DNA of 64,000 nucleotides from Latrodectus hesperus (Eukaryota > Arthropoda > Arachnida > Araneae > Theridiidae), in NCBI GenBank assembly GCA_037975125.1, contig CM075857.1, positions 41,842,436-41,906,435 on the forward strand, given 5' to 3'. Of this stretch, positions 1-12,460 are shown piece by piece (the first letter of the stretch is position 1; every line of letters starts with the position of its first letter). The position numbers and the translations under genes were made by a program. A model generated the notes under the pieces. That model was given only the letters and a program-made list of their open reading frames with translations, did no database searches and was not told the origin of the DNA.

Positions 1-850
1 ACTCATTATTATGAAAACTCATAATAGTTAGTAATTAACAAATGTAAAAATATATAATCAATTTAATTCATATTTATTAATTTAATAGAATTAAAACTTG
101 CATTTTCATACACAAATATGATTATTATTCAATTTTTTTAGGTTATTCTATCACAGTTTCATTAAAAATAATAAGTAGTTCAGTTACAGATTAAAATATA
201 GCTATTTTAAAAAAATATTAATCTTGAAATAATTATTGCTTGCATTTTATTGTATCAGTTTATACGAAATAAAAACTTCAAAGAACTATTTACAGTTTCG
301 TATACACAAGTTCAGTTCTTATAAAAATTGTTAATCAAATTACATGAAATTTTCCCACACTATTCTTAAATGCTCACATTTTTAATTATTTATCGACCAC
401 ATAATGAAACTTAGCCATGAAAGATTTTATCTTGAGGATATATAGGATTGAGTATTATGTTTATATATGTTAAGAATTATAAAAATATTTAATAATATAA
501 AGGAAATATCAAATGGATGCATGTGTCATTATCTTCATATTCACAGATAAATTAACGGATGTAATTAGTTGATCCATCGGAAGAAATGTTATACATTTTC
601 TCTTTGCAAAGCAATATGCAAGCGATTTATTTATTTCTTTAGAAATACTACCTAAATTTGCCCTTTTGATTTGTTAATATTTGTTTTTTGGTTTTCTGAT
701 TGTTTGAAATACATAAATGTCCAATTACATATGAGTATTTACATACGATATGCAATTATTTTTATGAACTTCACATGAGATTTAATTTTTGTATCAGCTA
801 CTATTTATAATAATTTTTTTTTCAAAAAAGAAGCGCCAGAAATTGTATTA
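1..850. other. A+T-rich non-coding DNA, no gene seen
   Basis: This stretch has very low complexity and is rich in A and T. I see no ORF with family resemblance, no tRNA-like box and no repeat unit. It ends at the TA target duplication of the mariner element. Confidence 0.6.
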
Positions 851-2051
851 TACGAGGGTCACTCTGAAATTTTTGAGATACAACTAGGTTTTTAAAGTAA
901 TACTTACAAAATTTTAGGTGTGTTCAAACTAGTCTCCTCTAGCATCAATGCACTTTTGTAGACGAATTTTCCACAGATTAAATGCCTCAAGCCATTCATT
1001 TCTTCGTATAGATGAAAAAAATGCATTTATAGCCACATCAATCTCTTCTTCTGAATGAAAACGACGTCCATGTAAGTTCTTTTTTAGATTAAAGAATAAC
1101 CAAAAGTTGCACATAGCTAGATCAGGTGAATACAGCGGATGTTCGATCACTTTAATTTTTTTTTGTTTAAGAAACTCAACTGTTAATCCGGCTATATGTG
1201 AAGATGCATTGTCATGGTGAAGCATTAGTCCCCTAACATTCAGTTCTTGTAGAATTTCTGGAAGGCATTTAGTGGTATACCAGTTTACTGTTACTGTTTT
1301 TTCAGTGCGCGTTGTTTATTCACCATTGTCGGCGTGAGTTCATCTTCAAAGACCCATACTTTGCTTTCTTGACGTGTTGGAACGTCAAAAAACGGTATGT
1401 ACGTTTCATCACCTGTTACAATTTTAGAAATGATGCGTTGGCCACCATCATTCAGCATATTAAGAGTTTCTTTACTGATTCTGACACGATCCTCTTTTTG
1501 ATGCTCGGTTAGATTATGGGGAATCCAACGGCAAACTACTTTTTTCATATGTAATTCTTCATGAATGATTTTGTGTATGGCTGCGGATCCAATGTTAAGT
1601 TCCTTCAGTATCATTTGATAGGTACAGCGATTATCATCCATTAACTTTTTTCGTATGGCAGACACATTATCCGGGATGACTGCCGATGGCGGCCTTCCTG
1701 TGTGTTCTTCATCCTGAAGAAAATTGCGACCTCTTCTAAATTCTCTAAACCATCTGAATACAGTAGTATGAGCTGGAGATTCATCACCAAATGCTAATTG
1801 CAACCGTTGAACGCATTCTTCTTGATTTAATCCAGCTTTGAAATCGTAGAAAATCATAGCGCGAAAATGTTCTAGCGTCAACTCCATTTTCTCTTCTGTT
1901 TAAAATTTATTCCACGCTAAACAAGTTGAAGTAAGTCAGTAAAAAACCGTCTTCTGTGTTAAAATACTTTGTACTTTAAAATTAAAACGTTACTTTTATT
2001 TTTTAAATTCTCGTCTGCGCGTATCTCAAAAATTTCAGAGTAACCCTCGTA
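851..2051 (-). mobile_element. mariner-family DNA transposon with TIRs and TA target duplication
   Basis: The element runs from 853 to 2049 and is flanked by TA at 851-852 and 2050-2051. The termini are inverted repeats of about 28 bp: the left starts CGAGGGTCACTCTGAAATTT and the right end is its reverse complement with a single C/T difference. This is the normal mariner arrangement, in which insertion duplicates TA. The element encodes a broken transposase on the minus strand. At about 1.2 kb it is slightly shorter than the usual 1.3 kb, which fits an internal deletion in the coding region. Nearly identical TIRs suggest it is not very old. Family assignment is secure from the termini plus the encoded motifs; the subfamily is not determined. 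Confidence 0.92.
929..1887 (-). pseudogene. mariner transposase, frameshifted and internally deleted
   Basis: The first 198 codons (1887 down to 1291) start with MELTLEHFRAMI and contain the paired amino-terminal helix-turn-helix region (FRWFREFRRGR, HTGRPPS), the linker motif WIPHNLTEHQK (family WVPHEL) and the first catalytic Asp in VTGDET. Reading then shifts frame near 1290. The other frame continues through VNWYTTKCLPEIL to the second Asp in HHDNAS and on to YSPDLAMCNFWLF, ending near 929. About 65 residues separate the first and second Asp, where mariners have about 92, so roughly 27 codons appear lost at the junction. The third catalytic position of the D,D34D triad is Asn: YSPDLAMCN, with exactly 34 residues after the second Asp. 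The protein cannot be active. The family call is certain; the size of the deletion is inferred. Confidence 0.9.
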
Positions 2052-2660
2052 TTTAACTTAACTAATACTCTTAAAATTTTAGTTTCTTATGTTTTTCAGC
2101 GATTTTCACAAAAAAATGTTGCATCAAATATATAATGGAAAGAGTAAAGTTTCCATCGTTTTTGAGTAAAAATTTCTGAATAATAATATGTGATTACAAA
2201 TTATTCAAATACTTCCCTATTTCTGCACAAAATTTTGCGACATTTCTCTAAACATTTTCATAGTTATTCAGTGATTTGGACAAAAGTCAGTTAAATGCAT
2301 CGCTCTTAATGGCTAAATTCTATTAATCTAAATTTTATTAATAATGAATCGTAATCTCTATCCACATACTTCTATAAATTTCTACAAACTTCTATAAATT
2401 CCATATTCCTATCTTCCTATAAATTTAATCAATCAGTTCCATGAAAATAAAAATGTATTTAAATCAAAAAAATTTACATATCATTATTTTGTTTTCTTTG
2501 ATTACAGCAATACTAAAAATATTTTATATATATGAAATATATTGGTCTCTAAATTTGCCCTATTTTAATAGCACAGAAATAAATATGAAGAAAAAATCAC
2601 ATTACATTTTTAACTAAATAAAACCTTAACTCTTACCAGATCATATATTTCAATTTATTT
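2052..2660. other. A+T-rich non-coding DNA, no gene seen
   Basis: The sequence is low-complexity A+T-rich. It includes a few short near-repeats of CTTCTATAAATTTCTA around 2370-2430. Nothing here resembles a gene or an element terminus. Confidence 0.5.
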
Positions 2661-2663
2661 GAT

Positions 2664-2851
2664 CTAGTAAGTGCTGCAATATATACATATATGCTGACTT
2701 TGCAGGATCAAATTAATTACGATTCTCCAAGTAGTGTTGTAAGGAGGGAAAAAAACTAGTAAATGCTGCAATATATACATATATGCTGACTTTGCAGGAT
2801 CAAATTAATTACGATTCTCCAAGTAGTGTTGTAAAGGAGGGAAAAAAACTA
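2664..2851. repeat. tandem duplication of a 92-93 bp unit
   Basis: Two head-to-tail copies start at CTAGTAA (2664 and 2756). Each contains GTGCTGCAATATATACATAT (with A for G in copy 2), TTTGCAGGATCAAATTAATT and a GGAGGGAAAAAAACTAG end. The copies differ by about one substitution and one inserted A, so the duplication is recent. No coding capacity is seen. The unit does not match any other repeat in this window. Confidence 0.9.
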
Positions 2852-3091
2852 GGTTTATTTCTGGGAGTAAACCCGGTTTATTACCTTGGGAATTTTAAAA
2901 ATTCCTGAAAATTTTCAAAGTCCTTGAGAATTTTGAAATTTTTCCGATGATTTAGAAATCATTTTTTTCAGACATTTCTTAAAATAAAAAATCCATTTAT
3001 TTTTATGATTTATATACTGGTAATGACAGTAATAGAAGTTTTTCCAGGAAAAGAAAACAGTTTTGCTTTAATGACTAATTTAGAACAATTT

Positions 3092-3094
<3 letters not shown>

Positions 3095-3144
<50 letters not shown>
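3095..3144. repeat. (AT)25 microsatellite
   Basis: This is an uninterrupted AT dinucleotide run of about 50 bp. The ORF that crosses it encodes an Ile-Tyr run and is an artefact of the repeat. Confidence 0.95.
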
Positions 3145-3146
<2 letters not shown>

Positions 3147-3544
3147 CTCAGTACGAATTTATAACGATTAAAATATGGAAATGCCAGTACTTACTCTGAC
3201 AGTTTTGAGAAATATATCTTATATAAATGTATCCAATATTAATTTCTTTATTTTCATTGTTTTAACAAGTATTTTTGTTTTTCTGGATTCGATCCCATTC
3301 CTTTTTGCGCAATATTAATGGACGTTGGTTTCTGCTTTGTCAGAATAGGCGATGAAGAGTTTTCTGCGTTACCTTCTCGAGCATGCGTGAATACCGTCCA
3401 CTGTATATGAAAAAGTTCTTCCGGAAGATAATACGTGGTGAAGTACCATACAATTTCTATTGTCTGCTAGGCTATTTGTTTAGTGTCAAACGTTAAGGAA
3501 GAGAGAAACATATTTTGTAATCCACTTATTTTAATAATACAAAA

Positions 3545-4022
3545 GAATCTCATTAATCTGAACTAATAGGGGATCCAGATTGTCCGAATAAATAAAAGTA
3601 TGGATTAAACAAAATAACTTATAAATTAAGCCAAGGTATATAAAAGCAAATTACTTTACACAGTAAAAACTGTATTTTGAATTCAAAAGGAGGGAATGTT
3701 AAACTGCATAACAGAAAATCAAGTATAGAATGTGCATACATTATTTTACATACAACAAACATGAAGTGAAAAACTACTCAGAACATGATGATCCAGTCTC
3801 ATCTTTACAAACCACACATGTTCACTGGTCGGAATAAACTACAGGTCTTTTGTAGTCTTACTTTAAAATTAATTTCTTGAACAATCTATTGACCGAGATG
3901 TCTTATTGCGCTAACACGCCTTTTATTTTTAATGTAGACATATATATGTATCGATGTATGAGTATTTCTCCAGATAAAGCGAAGTCCGGTTTAAAAGAGT
4001 ACGGATTATTGAGGGTTTAAGA
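3545..4022. mobile_element. possible pogo/Tigger-like non-autonomous relic
   Basis: Near 3550-3592 the sequence reads CATTAATCTGAACTAATAGG followed by GATTGTCCGAATAA. Near 3970-4020, in reverse complement, it reads CCCTCAATAATCCGTACTC and then AACCGGACTTCGCTTTATC. Degenerate runs of 'TAATCCGAACT' and 'GTCCGGATTATCCGAATA' at both ends in inverted orientation are typical of pogo/Tigger elements. No transposase is recognisable between them. The exact ends and the TA duplication could not be fixed, so the boundaries are approximate. Confidence 0.4.
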
Positions 4023-7000
4023 TAATATATTCCTATCACTTATAGCATGCTTTTTGCGCAATGTAAGTGGACAAGTTGCACTTTAATTTAACATATACTT
4101 AATTTATAATTGTATAAATACAGCTTTAATAAAATTTTATAAGAATAAAGCATAAAATATTGCACGTTAATAAAGCAGTATATATTTAGTTTTTTTAATT
4201 TATAAATCATAAATTGTTGCATGGATACCTAATAGAACTCCTTTATATTATCTATTATAACTAATTTGATATGTTATTTGCTGTAGTTAACTTTGTACTC
4301 TGTGTTCAGTGATGAAATTACAAGCCAAGGAAAAGTTGCTAATTCTGAGAAAATATGAGCACAACCGATAAGAATAGAACCGATGTAAGCAAGTAACTAT
4401 AATTTTATATCGTAACAATTCTATTTCCGAAACGTTCATGAGTAAAATGGTATTCTCCATAAGACCACTCAGACGTCAATGGAAGTTTCAATATGATTAA
4501 TATAAAAAATAGAATAAATAATAAAAAAAGTAAACATTTTTTCTCATTTTTTGTTACAGATATATTGATAGATACATGGATAAATAAATAAAAGACAAAG
4601 GAAAGAATTAATTCTTTTGAATGCATCGACGTAAAAAAATGAGATAAAGAACTTCAGATTAAGAACCATTGCTTAGTTTAAGCAGATTTTATTGGAAATT
4701 GTAATGGAATACAAGTTGTAATGGCAGAATCTATTGAGATCTTGCAACATTTCTGACCACAAATGATGAAGATGAGTAATTATAGATCAATAAAATCCTT
4801 CCAATACTTAAGTGTACTAGATAATTTTATATATGTTAGATTAAAGCACTATCTGGTTTACTATGCTATATCCCAATTTAGCGGATCCCAATTAGAAGGA
4901 TCCCAATTTAGCGCGATCATTTCAATGAGATCCTTTCTAAGGGCTACTGAATTATTGCCATGTTAAAAAAATGGTTTCTAAAAGCAATTTCTTGAAAAGC
5001 AACGTAAATGGCAACAGAATACTCTAATTGTAGGTAATTGTTTCTCCTAATTATGTCATTATTTGGTAAAAATCAAAGTACGAGTATAAAGTATTCCAGA
5101 ACAGTGTTCCTGCAGACGAAGGAACTGTAACTGATAGTCTACTTGGGTTATAAGATCATTTCTCAACTATTTTAGCATATCATTTTTCAACTATAGAACT
5201 TTGACGTTCAATAGGTAAGCAACATAATTCAAGAGAGATGAAGATCGATTTTTAGTCCTTTGTGTTTGGCAACTCTGCACATTATGCTCTGAGAGCCGAG
5301 AAATGTTCGTTACGTTTTTAAAATTCGTTTTAGTTCGTCATCCGATTATGTATTCGTTTCCGACCACTAAATATTTTCGTGAAAGTGTTCGTTGTCCGAT
5401 TTGTTCGCAGTCCGAATTGTTCGTTAACCGATCACCCAATGTATAGGAAAGTAATCCGTGCACCAAAAACAGTTTGGGAAAAGAAATTTTTAATTATTTC
5501 AGCACAGAAACTATGTGTATGCCACTATTACAATACGTATTGCATCCTATATTTTCTTCAGAGATGATGCAAATGAAGTTCAAGAAACAATTTCAATTGT
5601 AAATATTTCATCAATAAACAGTTTTTCTTGTCTGAGACTTTCCTTTTCTATCTTTAAAACCTTTTCTCTTGATATTGCAATTTCAGTATTATGCATCATA
5701 AAGTAATATTATATAGCTCAACATATTTAGGTCAACGATATAGCGGCTATATATTATTTGGCTATATTATAGCCAAATAAATGTCCAAAATCAATTGAAT
5801 ATCTTGTATTCTTTTTTAAATGTTCTGATTTTAAATTTAATTTTAGAATAAAAAAATAATTTTTGTGAAATGAGAAATATATTGTTGGCCTACCTTCAAA
5901 GGAAGTATAAGCTTTAATTATATATTATTCAATTTCTAGGAATTTTTTTCTTTTTGGCATTTTTAAAAATACAGGCAAGTGGTGTACTTGCCCTTCTAAC
6001 CAAACACCAAATTTAATGGTGAAATTTTAAAATCTAAACCGATAATTAAGTTTATTGATACATTTATTTTTAATTTCTGAAAGGAAAAGTGCTAATTTAA
6101 TTAAATCATTTAATTTTTAATTAAAATTTATAACTCTCCAATTCTTAAAAAATTATGAGAAATATATGCAACAATTTTTAGTATATTTATAAGTTAAAAA
6201 TATATTTTTTGATATGAGTAAAGATCATTTTTTTTCAAAGAATTAGAATTATCGCTCTCAAATGCAAAAATCTAAGAATCATTCTGAAATCTAAGAATCA
6301 TTCCGCAACTGAATTCGCAATTCGAGGCTTAACATGATTCAAAATTCAAGCATTTTCTTTATTATTCTCCTCACGGATTTTATCCAGAAATTTTTTATTT
6401 TATGCAAAAATTCAGTTTATTTTAAACAATCAATAATAACTGAAAATATTTATTATAAATTTTATTAATCTCACTTTTTTTTACTATGTTTTTTGCATTT
6501 TGAAACCAACTGTTATGTTTTTTCTTGCACATTTGGCATACTATCTTATCTGGGTTCCACAATGGTATGATGTATTGTAAAATATATGACAAGCCACAAA
6601 ATTCATAAATGCATGGTTTTTATATAAAATACTCATAAGTTTTAATAAAGTAGTATCACACGTTTCAAATAGTTTAATAAATACTTAGTTTAACTATTAG
6701 TTATTAAGAAATAATGGAAACATATTTTTCTATTTTTCATAAAACGTATCTTAATACAAAAAATCAACTTAACACACTTTGTTTCTTTACATTTTCAATA
6801 AGTATCAAAATAAACGATTGCAATAGTTTTTCGTCAAGTAGGGACGTAAGAAAATGGAAGTTAGAATTAGGCAAAACATTACATTTATTACGACATTGCA
6901 CATGATTAATAAAAATAGTTACAAAGAAAATACTTAATAATTATTAACAAGGTTACATAGTACCTGTACAGTACAAATTATAAACAAAGTTATTTAGGAA

Positions 7001-9474
7001 CCGGATATGGTTTGACTTTCATTCCTTACACATCTATTCTAATCTTCTAATTCTATTGGATATTGAATATTTTGTATTGGGCAGTAACGCCATCTATTGT
7101 CAGTAGAGTTAATATGGATCTGTTACAGTCATCCGTTAAGTTTCTGAAGTCAAGGTAACGCAAAAAATAATTAAAAAAACAGAATAAAGCACAAAGTTAT
7201 CTTCTCTCCACATTTTGTCCTTTCACCATTAATATAGCTTATAAAGAGAAAAGCTATTTTCAGTGGCTGAAAATGCGCTTATTAATTTCAAGTTATTCTT
7301 TATTTTTATTTAAAGCTATGTAGGGATCTTAATAAATTAACTATTCCAAAATTTTGAATCAAAATCCTACACTCGAGCAAAATTAAGATTCGAAAAATTA
7401 AAATTCTGAAAAACAACAGTTCATAGAGCTAAGATTCAAATCATCAGCGTAGGTAATTTCTTCAGAAACAAAATATTCGAATACTTAACAATCAGTAATT
7501 AAATTAGATTTTGAAAACTAATTTCTGTAATCTGTTTCAAGAATAATAATGCACTTTTTTCCTTTAATAAACATCAAAATAGACAATAATCTGGTATTAC
7601 ATGCTGCAACCACAAAGTTATCAATCCTTGAAAAACTTTCTGAAAACAAGATAACAATTTTTACGCCAGTTAGAATATTGGGTGATTCATAAAAAAGGGG
7701 AGTAGAAAAAGGGAAGTATTCCAACATAGATACTAAGTAATATATATAGATTTAGGAAGAAATCAATCTTTGTTTTCAAAAGATTGATAAGACTTCCAAC
7801 AGTACATAGTCGTTTTCCAATTAAAAGAATATGCAACGGAAAGATGTAAATTTGAAAAACATTCAGTTCTAGAATCTTATACACATATAGAAAACATGAT
7901 TTATTGCTTAAAAAAAATTCAGAGTAATATTTATTCATATGATATTCATTAAGTTCATATTATAAACTTTTTTCTAAATATAAATATAAGTTATAATTAA
8001 TAAAAATAAAGAATTAATATTAATTATTATTATTAAGGAAAATATAAGTTCATTCGTATAGGACATTAATTATTTAGTTCATACCTAACTCATCTTAGCC
8101 ATTTCAGTTTTTTTGAATTAGTTAGAAATATGCAGCAGTTGAAAACTTAAAACAATCATAAAGGTCCATGAACATTACATTATTTCGTATTCTAATTTAA
8201 GTTCCCTAAAATTTATTTTTTGATTCACACGGAAATTTAATATATAAAATCTAGAAACAAGGAATTTAAAATAACTCACTCGATAAACTTATGTTTAGTG
8301 TCGAATATACAACACAGATGCATTTAAAAATAGTAATTAAAAATGATGTTAATATAATATATGATAATAAGATAATATATATCTTAATCGATTTAATAAG
8401 TAAGAAGTTTTAATAATGATAGATTTTTATGCAGATATATTGGAATAACAATTAGAGAAGGGTTTGGATAAAATAATTTATATGTAAGATTATTTTTCTT
8501 TATATATTTTCCATTTAGTCACTGTTAATTCGAAAATTAACATAAACACATATATACAATTTAAGATGAATCATAGCTTGTTCGGTATATGAGAAATAAA
8601 AATTCTTTTTAAAATTGAAGTATAAAAAATAATATAATAATTCTAGTTAAATAATATTTCCGATGGGTTTTAAATATACAAAATCATACATTTTATATTT
8701 TCTATATTGTAATATTTTTTAAAAGATGCCAAGTTTTCTTAACCTTAAAACATTTAAATCATGTCTAAAATGACTAAAGAAGAAAATGCCATATTGACAA
8801 AACATTTTCATAACAATAATTCATCAGCTTGTAAATAAACGGTATTAATAAGTATGTAAGACATAGTGCCTTGTTTACATTGTCTCTTTTGTTTAATATT
8901 AAGAATTAGACTTATTTTTATACACTCTGAACAGAATGTAAAAAGTTGAGTAAGATTGTGCTTAAAAAAATTGAACATAGTGAACTTAACATCCCTTGTA
9001 CAGATTTATTTTTAAATAGTTAATGCATTTCTTTATGTGAAACTTCTAATGCATTTTTTTTCCAAAAAACCAATTTTGTATTGGCAATATTCATTACTTA
9101 TGGTCATTTTATAAATTACATAGTCTCTAATAAAATAGTATTGAACTGATTAAAAGAATCATCAGATATAGTAATGTTTATGAGAAATTTTAAGCTATAA
9201 TATTTGGAGTTAAACATTTGTATAAATGGTTCACAGAAATTTTTCACGAAAAAAATATCGTAACTGATTCCAGAGAAGAGTACATTACATTCAAATATAT
9301 CGTTCACCGAGAATTTTTTATGTATAAAGTAAATTATCCAATCACTGTGCATTACGACGAAATCAGATTCAATATACCAAAAACAATCATAAGTGCCATC
9401 TCTAGAAAATGGTTTCGAACTAGCTGCATTATGTTCCAATTTACACCTGCATCATCAGATTCAGTTAGTTGATG
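4023..9474. other. 5.4 kb of A+T-rich DNA without a supported gene
   Basis: ORFs here are 60-83 codons of low-complexity composition without family motifs, so I treat them as chance. Small structures visible are a short local repeat of GATCCCAATT around 4868-4910, a run of TTCGT-like motifs around 5300-5420, and a hairpin TATTTGGCTATA/TATAGCCAAATA near 5754-5780. A short GTAACGCCATCTATTGTC sequence lies near 7084. Confidence 0.5.
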
Positions 9475-9700
9475 ATTCATTCAGCAGCAGGAAGTCGGCC
9501 GCGTAGAATGTAATCTAATGTCAGGTCAATTCGCCGAAATTGGCCTCAATTTTTGGCTCCAATTTCGTTGACAATTGAACACGACTTTTCAACAACGGCG
9601 GGAGAACAACGGAGGTATTTTTGTATTGTTAACTCTGCGCGCGAGGACAGATGTTCTGGTTCGAGATTAATTGGCGTAAGAATTGAGAAAAAATATTGTT
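9475..9700. other. G+C- and CpG-richer island, unassigned
   Basis: This segment stands out from its surroundings. It contains GTCGGCCGCG, several CGCCG/CGGCGG motifs and CTCTGCGCGCGAGG in otherwise A+T-rich DNA. No ORF over about 20 codons or TIR-like boundary was found. It could be a promoter or a 5' non-coding exon of an unseen gene, or a fragment of a mobile element. The sequence does not decide between these. Confidence 0.3.
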
Positions 9701-11065
9701 TTTAACATCACTCAAATAACAAAATCCATTTAATGATTGTTAAGTGTTAATTAAAATAGTCATATTTATTTTTTATTTTGTGTTCTTAGCTTAAATTTCC
9801 TTGAACCCAAATCATAAAACATATTCGAATTCAGTGAAATCATAAACATTCCCAGTTCTTTGTACAATAATAATGAAAATAAAAGATACAATGATAGTAA
9901 AAAATTATACCAATAACGGAAACTAAAAAAATGCCTAATATTAACATTTTCTAAAATTTCTCCATCAATAAATGACTTATATTAACGTAATGCATTTTCT
10001 TTGGTATACTAATAAATCTAAGACTAAAATTATTGAATAATTCACGCGCATTTTTCTTCAATATAACCATAAACAAAAGAGATTTATGAAACAATTGCAA
10101 AAATACAACTTTACGTAGCATATAATGGCAAAAATAATGCATAACTAGTGTAACTTCAGCATCAATTATTGTTCATATATATTCCTAATTCGAGCACACA
10201 ATATATTAAAAAAAATTGAAAATTTTAAAACAACAAAAAAAGGAGTGTTCTCTCTTTATTTCTAATTTCATTTTCTACTTATAAGAATGCTCTATATCTC
10301 ATAAATACAAGAAGTATAAAATAAAATATTTAAGCATCTCGTTTTGATTCGAATCAAGTCATTCTTAAATTAATATTATGCTAGTTTTAAGAAAAATAAT
10401 TTCGCTATATATGCATTATTTTCTGTCTTATGATAAGAATATCAGCATAAAGATTTTAATATTCACAAGAAACATTAAAATCCTTTAATGACTATTATAT
10501 ATATGACACATATTCACTTATTATTTAATATTTTATTTTCTCATACTTCTTTTTTCCACTTAAGTTTTATTTAAGTGTGGTTTTTTTTATTTATTAACTG
10601 AATATAATATTCACGGTAAAAAAAAGTAATGGTTATTTTTTGCGCCTTAAGCTCTTTGATTGATACCATCACAGCTGCTTCTAAGATAATAATGACTATA
10701 TATTGACTTTATAACGTATTAATTATGGTATCATCAAACGAAATAAATTCCAGCCAAGTGAATATTCTAAAAATTTTTTCAGCATATGAATTTGAATCAA
10801 TATCTCTTATAAAGGCTCAAAACCTAGTAGTTGACCTTAAAAAATATAATGAAATGATTTGTCTACTTGTTATCAAGACTTGTTAACCATTAACTTGATC
10901 AAAACTTGTTAACCATCAATAAATCCTTCAATTTTGCAGCACGTGTTATTATATATTCATAGTGCATCTTGTTTTCACAGATAACAGAGTCTTTTAACAT
11001 TTTTCTTTGCTTCTTCTCAAACACGTTTTTGATATACTATGCCCAGCTATTAGGATTTCCAACTT
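9701..11065. other. A+T-rich non-coding DNA
   Basis: No supported gene. One short direct repeat (CTTGTTAACCAT, twice between about 10880 and 10915) is visible. Confidence 0.5.
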
Positions 11066-11088
11066 TTAGCACAATAAAGACTGGAATT

Positions 11089-11272
11089 GGTTTGGTTTGG
11101 TTTGTTTGTCGCTCAACGGTCATTTTTTGCACACGAAGGCTAATTAGACCGGGACCTACGGTTTAAAGTGGATGCCGAACGACTACAAACATCCATGCCC
11201 AAGTCGGGATTCGAACCCACGAACTGTTGAACCGAAGGCAAGAGCGCTAACCATTCGGCTGCTAGCTCGGCC
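11089..11272 (-). mobile_element. tRNA-derived SINE, family A, minus orientation
   Basis: Read on the minus strand, the element starts GGCCGAGCTAGCAGCCG. It has an RNA polymerase III A box (GAATGGTTAGCGC) and B box (GGGTTCGAATCCC), then a tRNA-unrelated body with GTAGTCG, CACTTTAAACC and CGTGTGCAAAAAATGACCG, ending in CGACAAACAAACC repeats. The same body recurs at 52688-52861 and, more decayed, at 51061-51229, 51268-51393 and 18488-18664. Flanks GACTGGAA (11079-11086) and GACCGGAA (11276-11283) may be a decayed target duplication. Confidence 0.85.
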
Positions 11273-11283
11273 AAGGACCGGAA

Positions 11284-12340
11284 GTAAGGACATCTTTATA
11301 TACTGTAGCACCCAATGAGCGTGTCATCATGGTTCGAAAATCATCCCATACATCATTGCGATTATTTACAGTGACAAAACAGAGTATTTTCTATTTATGA
11401 GAGTGATTTTCATATAAATGAATATGCTCTTTATTACTTAGTTTTCAGATTGCCTAGTTTGTTTACTTTGTACTTCCAATATCCCTTTTCAAAATATTCT
11501 TTATTTTCTTATCATGATATACTTTTAGTAGAAACATGACACAACCAATAAGTTCTTTTTTTCGAAAAAAAAAATTTTTTTTACGATCCAAATAACTTTC
11601 TGAATTTTAAATATATAATGTGATCACCATAAGTCTTGACTACACCTGTTCCTAGAATATGATTCCAGTGAATAATGTATTATACAAAGAATTTTAACCC
11701 TTTTTCTTATTGTTATATACCAGGTTATTTGAATGAAATTAAATTCATAAGTTTATTATATCATGTGTATCGCTACACATTTTATCTAAATATTTTTCGA
11801 AGAAGCTTGGTTAAATATCTGCTTGATTTATTATATTCTTCGTTACACAAGTGATTGATTTTCAAGTTGATTTCAAAATTCTCCATGCACATTATACTGA
11901 ATTGATTTATTGCTAGTAGTAAATTGCCACCAGCGACACTAAACTTATATATCTTAAAGTAAAACTATTCCTTATTTGTAATGAAAAATGAAAAAAAAAA
12001 TCCAATTGAAAGATATTGCGTCGTGCGTGAAACTAACCTAAACCTATTTAATTAAAAAAAAAAAAAAAAAAAGAAAAGAAAAAAAATATAAAAAGGAAAA
12101 GAAACGGAAAAAAAAACTTTGAATTTAGATATGAGCACTAAAAGAAAGGGTATATCAATGCATATTCAGTTATATAAAACACATTTTTTCAGATTATTTA
12201 AAATATAAATGATTTAAACCAATTACGTAAAACTTTTTAATTAAAATATCGGTAGAGAAAATATTCTATTTGTCACAAAATTTTCAATGTGAAAATTTAC
12301 AAGGGGATTTTTCCTATCTATTTTTTAAGAAATAATTGGA
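11284..12340. other. A+T-rich non-coding DNA with a poly(A) tract
   Basis: No gene seen. A purine run, mostly A with scattered G, lies at about 12050-12115. Confidence 0.5.
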
Positions 12341-12460
12341 GAACTATCACCTCCCGGAGAACACAATGGAGGAGTGTTCTAAGGAAAGCCTTGGCCCACC
12401 CCGGGGTGTCGTGCTGAAGAAGAAGTATCTCCATCAAGAAAAATGGCCTGCTTATTTAGA
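12341..12460. other. short G+C-richer segment, unassigned
   Basis: The sequence contains CACCTCCCGGAGAACAC and GGCCCACCCCGGGGTGTCG. A 34-codon open frame starts at the ATG at 12366. Its composition is unlike the flanks, and I cannot assign it to a known family. It could be a fragment of a dispersed repeat. Confidence 0.3.

Noticed and set aside
9116..9472. Overlapping 107- and 84-codon ORFs on opposite strands
   Set aside because: No motif, low-complexity composition, and mutual shadows in A+T-rich DNA.
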